64,000 bases of DNA. Origin: Agapanthus africanus (Eukaryota; Streptophyta; Magnoliopsida; Asparagales; Amaryllidaceae). Numbering within the stretch: the stretch's first letter is position 1; each line of letters opens with the position of its first letter. The notes beneath the pieces are model-generated. The model searched no databases. It was not told the origin of the DNA and worked only from the letters and a program-made list of their open reading frames with translations. Shown one piece after another: positions 29,517 through 42,683 of the stretch. The DNA lies in contig CM057338.1 of NCBI GenBank assembly GCA_030015575.1, forward strand, positions 308,143,827-308,207,826, given 5' to 3'. The translations under genes and the position numbers were made by a program.

Positions 29517-30704
29517 TGTTGCAACAAAACGATCACGAAGTAAAACAAATGATAAAGAGAAATGCCAAACCAATCACAGGCAAATAGAAAATAAGAGACT
29601 AACCAAAAGGCACAAGATATATGTGGAAAACCCTTACGGGAAAAACCACGGGCGAAGGAGAAGTTTTATTAATCACCAAAATATGGAGGAGTACAAATGG
29701 TGGATAAGTCTCACAAATCCCTCAAAACCTTAACTCTCAAATTACAAAAGGGGTCTCTCAAATTCCATCTCAAAGGCTATCAGATCTAGAGTTACAAAAT
29801 ACTACAATATATATAGTATACAAAAGATCTGATCAAATAACAAATTTCCCAATTATCTCGAAATTGAAAGATTCGGCCCGATCCGCACTTGAGCCGGCTC
29901 AAGTTGATGATGAGCCGGCTCATACAAACAGAGAATAATTTTTGATTCTAGACTCCTCATGAGACGGCTCAAGATTATCTTGAGCCATCTCTTGCACACA
30001 CAGAACGATGATGAATTCTAAACGTCTCTTGAGCCTGCTCAAGGTGATTTTGAGCCATCTCTTGCAATCAAAGAAGATGAGGCAATCCTGGACAACTTAT
30101 GAGCCGGCTTAGGATTGTCCTGAGCCGTCTCAATTTCAAAATCTTCCATGATACGTCGAATCATGGGAAAGTTCAATAAGGATCAAGAATACGATGCATA
30201 TTCAACAAATCTCCACTTTGCCTCGCATTCACCACAAACACCTCCATAAAATTAATAGTAGTTCCACCTTCTCCACAAAACCTCTAAAATGTCTTAATGA
30301 GTGCGACACACTCCAATTAAATTAAAGCAATGCTCAAACTTAACAACCGAAAGAGACTTTGTCAACATGTCGGCCGGATTATCCGCTATGCTAATCTTCT
30401 TCATGATTATCCCTTTCTTTTCAACGATATCCTGAACAAACAAGTACCGAACATCAATGTGCTTTATCATGTCATGATGCATTTGGTCCTTTGTTAAATG
30501 AATAGCAATTTGGCTATCACAATAGACTATTATGGTATCCTTTTGAATACCAAATTCTGAAAATAGTCTCTTCAACCAGATCGCTTTCTTAACGGCCCCA
30601 ACAACGGTCATATACTCCGCCTCTATCGTAGATAATGCAACCGTAAGTTGTAACGAAGTACGTCAATCGATGACACATCCTCCTAAAGAGAATACACAGC
30701 CAGT
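29517..30704 (-). mobile_element. 3' part of a copia element: RNase H and 3' LTR
   Basis: On the minus strand, RNase H from 30704 to 30294 reads L-S-T-I-E-A-E-Y-M, then Y-C-D-S-Q-I-A-I-H and H-I-D-V-R-Y. It has a stop where Trp is usual after G-G-C-V-I-D. The polypurine-like AAGTGGAGA follows at about 30212-30220. The LTR starts TGTTGAATATGC at 30207 and ends CA at 29517 (691 bp). It contains the characteristic CGTGGTTTTTCCCGTAAGGG block (about 29630). The upstream part was cut off by the gypsy LTR that begins at 30705. Confidence 0.8.
29891..30131. repeat. Four 70-bp units, each with a pair of GAGCCGGCTC dyads
   Basis: Dyads start at 29891, 29961, 30031 and 30101, exactly 70 bp apart, each with a partner 21 bp further (29912, 29982, 30052, 30122). 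Variants are GAGCCGGCTC, GAGACGGCTC, GAGCCTGCTC, GAGCCATCTC and GAGCCGTCTC. Sequence between the dyads is much less conserved. The array lies inside the copia LTR. Confidence 0.9.
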
Positions 30705-32283
30705 TGTAATATTTCAGAAAAAGGAAAAAATTGTTTTAAAATTTAAATAATAAAATAATAATTTTTATGGATATTATACGAGTATGGATTTGAGTTTTCA
30801 TAGATTGGTATAATCATATACCTATATTTTTGGAAAATAATTGAAAATTAAAAAGAAATTATTATTTATGAGAGAACTTATTTAATTGGACTTTTCATAA
30901 ATTAGTATATAATTATTTCCATACAAGTTTAATGTTAAATTTAATTAGTGTTTTACTATTTGTGCATTAAACCTAGTTTTATTTTGTTAAACCATGCTTA
31001 GGTGCATGACATGCTATTTATGTGTTATCTTTCATTTTATTTTTATGAATGGTTTAACTTTTACAAGAGAAGAGAAAAGAAAAGAAAAATAAATGAAGCA
31101 TGGTAGGATGATATTTTATTAAGTATGGGCAAGTGAGAGAATGTGAGAAAGATGGAGTCATGGTAGCCTTAGCTATTCACAATTCTTCTTCTCATTTCTT
31201 TCATCATCTTCTTCCTCTTCTATTTCTCTCCATCTTTACCTCCCGCTACAACCCTACAAATATCATGCTAACCTCCTCAAAACACCTTAAAACTTTCACA
31301 AAAATTGTTTCTAATTTTATCATAACTATCATGGTGTGATCAAGTCTCCATTTTGGAACCTTTGACTATCTTTGAATTTTCCCTAGTTGCCTTATGGGAT
31401 AATAATCTCACTTTTTAATCAGGTCTTTAGATTTTTTAATATCACAAATTAGTTAGAGTTGGTTTTAAAACTTAAAGTGTATATTTTCAGAACTTAAGTT
31501 TTTCAAAAGTGAGTTGTGGTGGATAGAACTTGTAGAAGTGGTTTAGTAGAACTTTAGTGAGTGAATACAAGCCCATTAGTGGTAGATGAGAGTGATTTAG
31601 TGGAGTAATCCTTGGATAACATGAGATAAGAATTTCAAATATTGATTTTTCATTGAGTTTTGGTGATCAAATGAAATTTGGAGCAATTAGGGTATTCTGA
31701 AAATTTTATAGAGGATACAATAAGATGTGTAGACCGGTAGAAAACCACCATAAAAGCCCGAGCCCCCAACTCTTCTCCCTGGCAGCCAAAATAATCCCCC
31801 GGGCCGCAATTTGCGGCCAACTTTTTTAGCTAGGCTCTTGGGTTTGTTCTGTAGCTCACTCACTAGATAACTAAGCCTACTCTATATGCTAAAAGTCACA
31901 GATTATCTGAAGAAAAAATTGGAGTTGTTTTAACTTGGTTTTGGCAATGTTTGCGATATTTGAAAACTTGGATTTTGGTGTTTTGACTCGGTCGTTCGTA
32001 CGTTGACGTCGGGGGTATTTTGTTATTTTAGCACGCGTTGACCATAGGTTCTAACCTATGTGCGTTTCGCTCGTGATTTCAAATTCGATTCGGGTTTTTA
32101 TATGATTTTGGTTATGGATTCGATTGTAGGTACAATCAAGTGGACTTCCGAGACGACAAAGAAGGGCAAGGTATCTGTCGGAATCGACTAGGGCGAGGGG
32201 TGTTAAGATGAGTAGATGTATATTTACGGGGGAAAGTCGGGTGGATGGTGTATAGCACCCCCGCAACCATAGAACTAGAATAC

Positions 32284-32314
<31 letters not shown>

Positions 32315-35300
32315 TTTAATAGTATACTTAGCCTATAGGTTTTGCTAGAATACCGTATTCGTATATTTCTATATTTAGTAGAAGTTATACCCCTAGTCTC
32401 TATTTCTTGCCTTTAGGCTATACATGTATACACACACACACACACACACGACATGATGATATGAGGCGATATGATATGAGATGAGATGATATACGTGACT
32501 ATAGATCTTTACCATATTGATGGATGATGTCGTATGATGGATATTCCGTACATGATATGATGAGAATGGATTGCCGACATTTATTTCGACTCAAGGAGTC
32601 TTGTTTAAAATCATTAAAATAGATATTATGAAATATTTAGATCCATACCTACTTTCAAAACTAACGTATCGTTACGTACATTTAAAATGATACTTTAAGG
32701 GTGCGCTGCGAATTTTCAAATGATATCTTTTTTCAAAAATATCGTAGCCCCCTATTTCTAAAACGTCTCGTGCTATTTTAAACTATAACTGTATGGATCA
32801 TACGTAGTCAGATAATTTTATACTTGTTCACGTTACGATTTCTTTATTCCGCTTACGCTCGCATTTCGATTTCTTATTTCTGCATACGCTCGCATTTCGA
32901 TCATTTACGATATATAATACGTTTATACCTTTAGCTTACATGACTTCGTTGCTAGGACACATGCACCATTACCGATGACTTACATATTGCACGTACATAT
33001 ACTTGTATGCTCACACACACATCATCGGTAATTGCCATGCCACGCACACATATAGATTACTGTTTAATATCCAGCACCACGTACTGTTTTAGATATTGCA
33101 CTTCTGTACATTGCTATACGACACACTTATTTGAACACACTTACTATGTATTACAGTATTGTTCTGTGCATGTAAATATTATTTCATTATTGCCATATTT
33201 TTATGAGATTCTGCTTCCATGAGATTTCTGGATTTGAGAAACTGCAAACATGATTTAAAAACTTGTGAATATTTTAAAAATGCGGTTTCTCTTGATATGA
33301 TATTTCGACGTCCACCATGAAATTTCTCGGTTCTGAGCTATGATGATTACCCGATTCAACGAGTGAGGAGTCACCATCTGTGGGTATATGGTGGACCCGG
33401 TACGGTACTCCAGTAGCAAGAAGATCATATAGAAAGGCGTTGAGCCTGGCTGGGAACACTACCTACCGGTGACAGTATTGGACCGGGTGGATATCCGGAA
33501 GATACCGACCGGAGTGATATGAGACAGATGGATATGAGGGCCGATCCGATGAGATGGCGCCTGAGATATGAGGGCCGATTCGATGAGACGGCGCCTGAGA
33601 TAAGAGGATTTACGTGTCGATACTGGACACGGGATTTATGATGATTTTGAGTGTCGATACTGGATACTCAAGGTTTTATGATAATTTCGAGTGTCGTTGA
33701 TGGACACTCATCGGATGATACATACATACATGTTATGTGTCACGTCCCGCTTCCCAGAGTGCGCTAAGATCAGCACGTGACAGAGCCAACCATACTACCT
33801 GTGGCTAGGAAACATCCATCCTCAGTCACATTACGGCTGTCTATAAGATATCAAGAACAGTAAAACATAAAACTAACTAGTACATGTCTATCTGCCAGAA
33901 TAAACGAGTCAAGAAATATAAATATGCGGAAGCAATAAAATGCAATAAACAGTAACATCTGGAAGTACGTCCCAAATACGGGCTCACATCAGGAAAGGAA
34001 AATACGGAAAGAAAACTAAACTAAGCAATAACATGCTCCTCACTGTTCGGTCTGTCGGCTGAAATTCTCCTGGTCAGCCTGCAAAAGAGATTGAGAAACT
34101 GGGCCATGCAACACCCAGACGTCAGTGCGTCATAATATCAAACAATAGAATATTACCAGGATATAACAAGATATGCAGGCGTGAAATATAAATGATAACA
34201 GCATGAATATGACAATGAGGTGTGTATGTGTATATGAAGTGCGATAAGTAATCTAAACAATATTACTGGGTTATCTACTCTCAAGTCTGTGAAATCAATT
34301 TAATAGAATTGTCGATATAACTCAATAGTATCCCGTGTATGCCCGGGACCACGGTCCAGATTCTCGGGCTGAAATCCGAGACGTGCCGCTAGGCAGTAAA
34401 CAGGAACATGTACAGATGAATGATGTCAGCAGCATCATCCCGGGACTGGCCTAGCCCGTAAAACTGATCAGTATAAGCGTCAAACTGTTGAGTTACAAGT
34501 CAGGTTTCATCATTGATTTCCCCTTACCCCCAAGGTTATGTGTTCAAGTCAGGTATTGATAAATCTGGAGCAAATGCCAATACAGGATCAAGCAGGTACA
34601 AGTTTTGTCTGAATAGACAACAGGATTTGTCCGTCGGGACAACAAGTCAGGATTGTCGGCATTAGTAATAGGATCAAGTAACAGGTCAAGCAGTGGTATA
34701 TCAGGTCATGTCATGTGGTCCATATATATCATACGGATGCTCAAAGTAAAACTGTAGTAAGTGTCAAATCACGGTAAAAGTATGGATGCACGAGTAATAA
34801 GCAGTGATATTATAACATGAGTCAATGAGTCATATGATGCACATTATCAAGCATGGGGTACTAATATAACGGTAACATGATATAATATGACATGGCATGT
34901 AACTAGATATATAATATATGATATGGATACGAACGGCTATCGGAAAATAGTAAAACGGTAACAGGGATGCACGATACAATAAACATGTAATATTTTATTC
35001 ATATAAATATAGATATATTAGCATAGCATATAGCAAGGTAAACTTGCATGTGACTATATGTAAATAAACTGTACGGATGCGAACGGGTATTGTAAAACTG
35101 TAAAACTGTAACATATGATGCATAATTAAACGACATGTAGTACTTTTATTCATATGAATATAAATATATTAGTATAGCATGTAGCAAGATAAACTTGCCT
35201 GATCGGATCTCCAGACGGGATGCGTACGCCGTGTCCGACGTCGGTAAATATCGTGATGCACACGCGGGCGTACAGAACTGAACTAAGCAAAACAAGAAAG

Positions 35301-35750
35301 TGACCACGCTGGCTGGGGACGTTCACTGGGTCTCCCGGATCGTCGGCGACGGGCACGACTTTGGCGATCACTGGGAAATACGAATCATGAAAAGAAAAGA
35401 AAAGAAAAGAAGAAGAAGAAGAAGAAGAAGAAGAAGAAGGCTGATGTTTTCAGGGTGCACTGGAGTTGTCTCGAGGTTCTGGGACAGAGGCGAGGGCGGC
35501 AACGGCGAGTCGTGGGTTTTCCGACGAGATTTCACGGTGAGGCAATGGGGTTTCTTGGGTTCTTGTCGGGTGTGCAGGGATCTTGCAGGGGATGAGCCTC
35601 GGGATCTTTGGGGAGAAGGAGAGAGGGAGGTGAGGAGATGGAGGAAGAGGTGACGAGCTAGTGGGGGATGGTCGGCGGTGAGGCGACGACGGCGAGGCTA
35701 GGGCGTAGGTTAGGGTTCTCATGAGGCGGGAACGCAAAGAAAGACCGCAG

Positions 35751-35790
<40 letters not shown>

Positions 35791-37450
35791 CAGTGAGTTA
35801 AGGTGTTGTGGGTTTAATATATAGGGTTTATAAAATTTAAAAGAAAATACTATTATATAAAATATGCAGAAGGGATTGGTTAGGATTAGAATTGGAAAAT
35901 ATATTTGGAAATATATTTTGTTATATATGAGTAAAAAAATGTTAAAGGTTTGTTTTGAGACCTAAAAAGGTAGTGAATACTTAAATTTTTTATAAACGTA
36001 TAATAACTAAATATTTAACAGTTAAAATATATCAGAATATAATATTAATAAAATTTGAGTTTTTGGCTAATACAAAATTTCTCCAAAATATGCCCGGGTT
36101 GGGTCTAAAATTATGGCTTGAAAATACGGGTAATATACGTATCAACCAAAACCAAAATAGGATATCCGGATAACGAAAATGCATACCCTCAAGAACGGAT
36201 ACACGTAACGTGCACGTAGCTATCCAAACGAGTCCGTTTCACTGAACGGGATGAGAACACGATGCACGGATGCTACCACAGGGTTAGGGGTATTATGTAG
36301 GCCATGCTGGATATTTTTAAAATATATTATTTGATTATAATTGTCTTATAAAAAAACTGCAGATGCCAGATATACAATGCAGATAAACAGGATATACAAC
36401 ATGAAAGTGCATGAATCCTCCGCACTAGCGGGGTTAAACCATAAATAGGAATCAAGACGGGTTTCAAGTAAGCGGGTCGGGTCGGAAGCAAATACAGACA
36501 CCAATTATACTATTCGCACCCAAAACACCAATAAATCAAGAATAGACATCCAATATATAAATTAATCAAATCAAGCATGGTAATATGAACTAGGGTGTTA
36601 CACTATGTATGACATGTTACCACATTTTGATACATGCACGATACACACACACGCGTTTAGTGCGTTACCACACCATACAATATTATATTACTGTATGACA
36701 TAAGTAGATCGTTATGCATTCAATTTCTACTCGATGATGTCTTCTACTCACGAGTTGGCAACTCACCCCCGTTGTGCAATAGTTCTCTTGCACGACCGAC
36801 CGTTCGGATCAGTAGTGATTTGCTGGCACGTTCTTCTTTTTGGTGATTTGCTTGGTAGGTGGGTTATACACCAGATCGTAACCATCGCTTGTATCATTTT
36901 TATATTCATTTGTATCTAGTTAAAAACTCCATCAACCAGACTATGTATATTTGTGGACTTAGAGACCAGTTTATATATTCTTTCGGACTTAGAGAAGAGA
37001 TTTGTATATATTCTTTATACTTGAGTTTGATGATGTTTTGGTATTTCTTTACTTTCTTTTCTGAGTTGATTTTCATCTTGGGCGTCGTATATTTGTTGCG
37101 TGGTTGTGATTCCGCCAATTGGAGATAAGTTAGCTCCTAATTGGGGATACCAATATTATTATTGTTTATGTGTTGGTTTTGATCAAAATTTACAAAGGAG
37201 GTGCTGCCCAAATTTCAAATGACGAAAATGTTTTCAAAACTATTGCATGCAATCCACTTATATTTCCATAAACTTTACTTATACAAAAAAGGAACTTGAT
37301 TTCATTTATACCTTTTTTTCTAAATATTCACCTATACTATTTTCTTAAAAGGTTTAAATTCTTGGTTCTCGGCTTACTTGGGTTACGGTGGGGTCCTATA
37401 GACTTTACGTGATTCATGTGCCGGCCACATGCCATTTCTGGGTCATGACA
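30705..37450 (+). mobile_element. Gypsy-type LTR (5' LTR), split by another LTR
   Basis: It starts TGTAATATTTC at 30705 and ends GGTCATGACA at 37450, directly before a primer binding site. Without the inserted minus-strand LTR (33738-36602) and its duplicated target it is about 3.9 kb, long but within the range of plant gypsy LTRs. It holds (TG)n at 32288-32314 and (CA)n at 32433-32449. The inner joint is repetitive CATACATACATGTTATG sequence on both sides. Confidence 0.65.
33738..36602 (-). mobile_element. Solo LTR of a gypsy element, 2865 bp
   Basis: On the minus strand it begins TGTAACACCCTAGT and ends GTGACA. Flanks are TTATG (33733-33737) and CTATG (36603-36607), a 5-bp target duplication with one change. 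It is clearly homologous to the LTR at 39949-42683 in start, end and order of blocks (GACAGAGCCAACCAT, CCCAGACGTCAGTGCGTC, AAG microsatellite). Open stretches at 35300-35740 on both strands are not genes. Confidence 0.85.
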
Positions 37451-37453
37451 AAG

Positions 37454-37466
37454 TTGGTATCTGAGC
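37454..37466 (+). other. Primer binding site of a gypsy element
   Basis: TTGGTATCTGAGC matches the initiator tRNA-Met complement TGGTATCAGAGC with one change and lies 3 bases after the LTR end. Confidence 0.75.
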
Positions 37467-37921
37467 GTTAGGTTTAACCTTTGTTCGAGTCTAGATTTTA
37501 TTATGCGGAGTCTAGGGTGTATATTTCAGAACCTAGGCTTGACCTTACGGAACTTAGACTTGACTGAGGGGGTATTAAACCCGAACTTTCGTTACATAAG
37601 TTGACCTTGGTTGATAAAGTAGGTAACTCAAGTAGAGTAACGTACCATGCGTATGTTCTGCGGCATACTTACGATATGATACTCCGTTTAAGTAACTTAA
37701 GGATGTACATATCTTGAGATCTTTTTTCTATTCGTTCTTATGATCTATTCTTATCGATATTTGTTTGCGGTTCCCATCACTATGGCTGCGTGAGCTGAGA
37801 GGGTTGCGACTAGAGATGCGATCAGAGCGAGCTCGTCAGGGATGAGGACCGACCAAGGTGTTAACCCGGTAACACAGGAACATGTTGATTACTCGCTTAT
37901 GCTAGGATTTATCGTTTAGAG

Positions 37922-39060
37922 ATGAGTGTTCTGGATCCACATTGGATGGACGGGTCATTACTAGAGGCCAGCCACATTGAGAGGAATGTTGACGTACAGC
38001 CTACTCCGGAGATCGTTGTGTTTTCTACCGTGAAGACAGATATACCAGATGTTGTTGAGATTGACGAGATGTCACTTTCAGAGTTCATGAAGCTGAAGCC
38101 ATATGAGTCTATAGGCAGGGATGTGATAGAGGATCCTTAATTATTCATGGATAGGATGACTAGGATATTTCATTCGTTTGGATGCTCCAATGCGAGATCA
38201 GTGAGTTGGCTAGATTCAGTTCGAAGGGTCTTGCTCAGACATGGCGTGAGTCAATCGAGAGAGGACGAGTGGTGCATATTCCTCCAATGGAATGGATGAG
38301 TTCTCGAGGGAGAATCTTGTCAGATTTCTTCCACCAAGTGTTGGAGGTGCCTGAGTTCATAGCTTTGAGTCTTTATGAGAGACTCCGGATATGACCATAA
38401 CAGAGGATGAATTGCAGTCTACGCAGCTATCAAAATATGATTCCGATTTGGTCGATACTGAAGAGAAGTGGATTAAGTGACTCGTGCGAGATCTCACTTA
38501 GTAGTTGTTCCTTTCCGTTGGTGCCAGAGATTGGATTCGTACCCAGAGGCGTTGGATACGACCATACTTTCAGAGGAAAGTCTTGATGAGATTGCAGCTG
38601 CCCCGGAACGGAAACGGATTAATTTATGAGTGCCAACTTCCGGTCAATTTGGCAGAGATAAGATCAGCAGAAGCCATGACGGGTTCTTTCTAGGACGTTA
38701 CGGTGATAAAGATTTGGACCCAGGATCAATTATATGGCACGCGCCAGAGACCGCCGTTGTTGACGTGTTACATTGCGAGTGGCCAGGTTACTTGGCCAGG
38801 AGGTATTTAGAGAGGCGTCAGAGCAGGACTGTTTCCGTCGCTACTCCTAACCAGGTTGTCGAGCCGGGAGTTCGTGGAATTAGTGATCCACAGAGAAAAC
38901 AGGGACTTAGAGATAGAGAACGCCAGACCGTGGGCAGAAACCAAGTGGAATCTCTTACTCTGCCGGCTCCGGGTGCACAAGCACCTTTCGACATTGAAGG
39001 AGGTGTACTTCAATGTCATTTGTTTTTGATTTGTGTTTTAATGATTGAGTTTCATGATTG
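37922..39060 (+). pseudogene. gag: Gypsy gag, multiply broken
   Basis: Fragments in several frames follow gypsy gag order: E-F-M-K-L-K-P (38070), then M-D-R-M-T-R-I-F-H-S-F-G-C-S-N-A-R-S (about 38145), L-A-Q-T-W-R-E-S-I-E-R-G (38230) and P-P-M-E-W (38284). Stops and shifts occur about every 200 bp, so it is dead. No pol follows before the next repeat. Confidence 0.65.
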
Positions 39061-39580
39061 ATATTTTCGTGCACTACAGCTGCACTTGATGGATATTTTT
39101 CTTGTGCACAGCAGTTGCACTTGATTTATATTTTTATACATCCATTATACTTGATTTGTGTTTTTGTGCATATCCATTGCACTCGATATTGTTTTGTGCA
39201 TGCCATTGCACATATTAATGATTTCGTGCATTCCGATACACTTGATTTGGATTTCGTCCATGTTGTATGCACCTGATTTTGACTTGTGCACTCGATATTG
39301 TTTACATGCGCTTTCGATACATTGATATGATTTTCGTGCATGTCAGTTGCACTAGATTTATGTTTTGGTGCACCTAGTTGCACTTGATATTGATTTTCGT
39401 GCACCCCATTGCAATAGATATTTTTATGCAGACCTGATACACTTGATGTGTTGTCGTGCACACCCGTTGCACTTGACAGATACTTCCATGCACACCCGTT
39501 GCACTCGGTTTTCATTTTCGTGCACATTCGTTGCACTTAGTTTTGACTTCGATTTTCGTGCACGTCAGACGCATGTGGGT
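39060..39580. repeat. Minisatellite, about 36-bp units with CGTGCAC and TTGCACTTGAT
   Basis: About 14 diverged copies of TTTTCGTGCACACCCGTTGC followed by ACTTGATATTGA. Each unit pairs GTGCA with TGCAC, so units are weakly palindromic. Open stretches on both strands here are repeat products. Confidence 0.85.
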
Positions 39581-39846
39581 TGATTTTCATATACACCTAT
39601 TGGGATTGATTTCTTTTTCCGAATATCATGATTTTATGATATATATATTATGTTATATAGTAGCAAAGCAGGAATGGTCTGTGAGACAGTGCCCGAACGT
39701 TTTTGTATATATCCATGTTTACTGAAGAGGTTTTCAAAGGATCTATATTCTCATTATTTTCCTACGTGTCTATGAGCGACACGAAACTTTACAAAAGAAA
39801 ACCCTTCTAAATCATTTTCAAAAAGACGAGACGTATATCTTAAGCA

Positions 39847-39892
<46 letters not shown>

Positions 39893-39948
39893 CTTCACAA
39901 ATGAACGTTCGCTACTTGTGCCGTAATATACGCATCACATGGCGATTT
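39581..39948. other. Unassigned stretch ending in a GT microsatellite
   Basis: It contains (GT)20 at 39851-39890. Otherwise AT-rich sequence without coding structure; it may belong to the broken plus-strand gypsy element. Confidence 0.6.
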
Positions 39949-42072
39949 TGTCACCCCGCTTTCCAAGATATGTAAATACAGCACGTGACAGAGCCAACCA
40001 TGCTACTTGTGGTTAGGAATCATCCCTTCACAGTCATATTACGGCTGTCAAGGTGATATCAAGAACTGTAAAATATAAAAACTAGCTAACACATGTCCAT
40101 CTGCCACAGTAGATAAAATCAAGAAAATGCATAAAGCGGAAACGAATCAAGATCCAAATAAAACAATATCTGAATCATGTCCCAATATGGGTTCACATCA
40201 ATAGAAATAAACTGCTGAAATAAATAACTAAGAGTCTAAAAAGCTAGCTCCTCATTGCTCAGCTTGATTGCTGAAGTACTCTTAATCTGCCTACGATAAA
40301 GGTAGAGGAACCGAGCCATACAAAACCCAGACGTCAGTGCGTCATAATATCAAAATAATAGCGATAATCAGGATAGGATAATATGATTAAACATGCATGT
40401 AAATAATAAATACATGTACAAAACAAAGAGGTATCTGTATGTGATGTGTATTCTAAAACTGTGCTTCTAGATTATCTATTCTAAAAGTCTTTGAAATCAA
40501 TTTAATGGAATCGTCGATATAACTCAATAGTATCCCGTACGCGCCTGGGACCATGGCCAAGATTCTCGGGCTGAATCCGAGACGTGCTGCTAAGCAGTAA
40601 ACAGGTAACATGTACAGATGAATGATGTCAGTAGCATCATTCCGGGGCTGGCCGAGCCCGTAAAGACTGATCAGTAACTGGAGTATCGAACTGTTGAGTT
40701 ACAAGTCAGGTTTCATTATTGATTTCCCCTTACCCCTAAGGTTATGTGTTCAAGTCAGGTATTTATGATATGAATCTAATGCCAACACAGGATCAAGCAG
40801 GTACATGTTTTGTCTATATAAACAACAAGTCACGTCCGTTAGGACAACAAGTCAGGATTGTCGGCATTAGCAATAAAATCCAAGTAACAAGTCCGGTAGT
40901 GTGTTGTGAACATGCCATGCAATGTATTTAACCTAATGGATGCCAAATGTAAAACCGTAATCAATATCGAAATACTATTAATGCCAGGATGTATATGTAT
41001 TTATCTGTAATAGCCATTACACGTCTATTACCATGTATGATGCAATCTATATAACGTATTGAATTAATATAGTAGTATGATAACGTTGTGACGTACCGGC
41101 ATGCAACTAGATAAACTATTATCAGTACAGATACAGACGGAAAAACCGTAAATCGGTAAATTCTGCTGAATAGTAAAACACATGCACTATCATTCATTAA
41201 ATAAGTATCGATATAATAACATAGCATGTTGCAAGTTTATAACTTGCCTGATCGGATTTTTCGTCGAGATACGGATGCCACGTCTGACGTCGAAATAATT
41301 TCGTGATGCAAAACTTATGTGCGCAGGACCGGACCTGGCTGAGTAGCTGCGTGACGTGGTGATAGGGCTAGAGATGACATTGGCTGGGTTATCCGGATCG
41401 TCGGCGACGTGTGCAACTCCGAGGAGACGGCTGGAAAATCAAGAAAAGAAAAGAAAGAACAAGAGAGAAGAAGAAGAAGAAGAAGAAGAAGGAGAAGAAG
41501 AAGTTGTTGTAGGTTCTCTGGGGTAGGTGGTGACAGCAGAGGCGGCGACGGCGAGAGGCTGCCGTTGGCGAGGTCGTTGTAAGGATTGGGTTCAGGTGTG
41601 ATCGGGACTTGGTGCAGAGGTTGGTGGTGGTGGTCTGGGGTGTTCTTGGATGCTGGGAAGATAAGGAGGGTGAAGAGGCGGTCAGTGTTGGTGGTTGGGT
41701 TTCGACGATAAGGTGTTGCCGGCGAGGTATGGGTGATGATTTGGACGAGACGGGTTCTTGGGTCGGGGTCGCTGGAGAGGAGGAAGGGGAGGTCTCGTGT
41801 GAGGAGGAGAAGAGGGTGAGGTCGATAGGGGAAGGTGATGGTGATGGGTGATGGCGACGAGGGCGAACGGCGACGAGGGTTTGGGTTTCTGGGTTGGTGC
41901 TCGTGGGGAAGATGTGAGGGAAAAATAATGAGGGAGAGAGAGAGTGGTTTAGTTAATAGGTTTGTATATAATAATTATATATATATATATTATTTAGAGA
42001 GAGAGAGAGATTTTAATATATAAATTAATATATATATATATAATATAGATAACGATTTATATTAGTTTAGTC

Positions 42073-42149
<77 letters not shown>

Positions 42150-42683
42150 GATTTTACAGCTAATACCAGATTATTCCGAATATTACCCGTGTCCCTTCTA
42201 AAAATCTAATTTTTAAATATGGAGAATATACGTAAAAGTTTAAACCATGACGCGATATCTTCTCAATAAAAATGTATACCCCCAAGTACGGATCTATGTA
42301 AATATACGTAGCGATCCAAAACGAGTTTGTTTTAACAATTAGGGTACGAACATAATATATTGGTTCAACCACATGATATGGGGTATGATGATATGCCAGG
42401 ATAGATATGAAAATATGTTATTTGATTTTTATTTTATATTATTAAAAGATATGTGGAATATATTATATATGTGTATAGAATCTAGATTTGAACGGATACT
42501 CTGTACTAGCAAATATTTAATGTAATCTTGAACCATGATGGGTTTCAAACATGCGGGTCGAGTCAGATAGTAACCACAACTGCTAATTGCACTATTCGGA
42601 ACCCAAAAGCAGCAATAATAAAGAAATTTACCGTAATATTTGAAATACCCCAAATAATAGTATAAATGCACTAGGGTGTTACA
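39949..42683 (-). mobile_element. 3' LTR of a chromovirus-like gypsy element
   Basis: On the minus strand it begins TGTAACACCCTAGT at 42683 and ends GGTGACA at 39949. It follows the pol gene, whose last codons lie about 70 bp upstream. It shares start, end and internal blocks with the solo LTR at 33738-36602. Microsatellites (AAG)n at 41463-41505 and (AT)n at 42079-42146 lie within it. Confidence 0.85.

Noticed and set aside
35300-35740. Overlapping open frames on both strands (117 and 95 codons)
   Set aside because: They lie inside a solo gypsy LTR around an AAG microsatellite; no protein family is recognisable.
39126-39536. 136-codon open frame rich in Cys, His and Asn on the minus strand
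   Set aside because: It is a product of the 36-bp minisatellite; no domain and no start context.
41609-41851. Glu/Gly/Val-rich open frame on the plus strand
   Set aside because: It corresponds to the same LTR region as 35300-35740 and is not conserved between the two LTR copies as protein.
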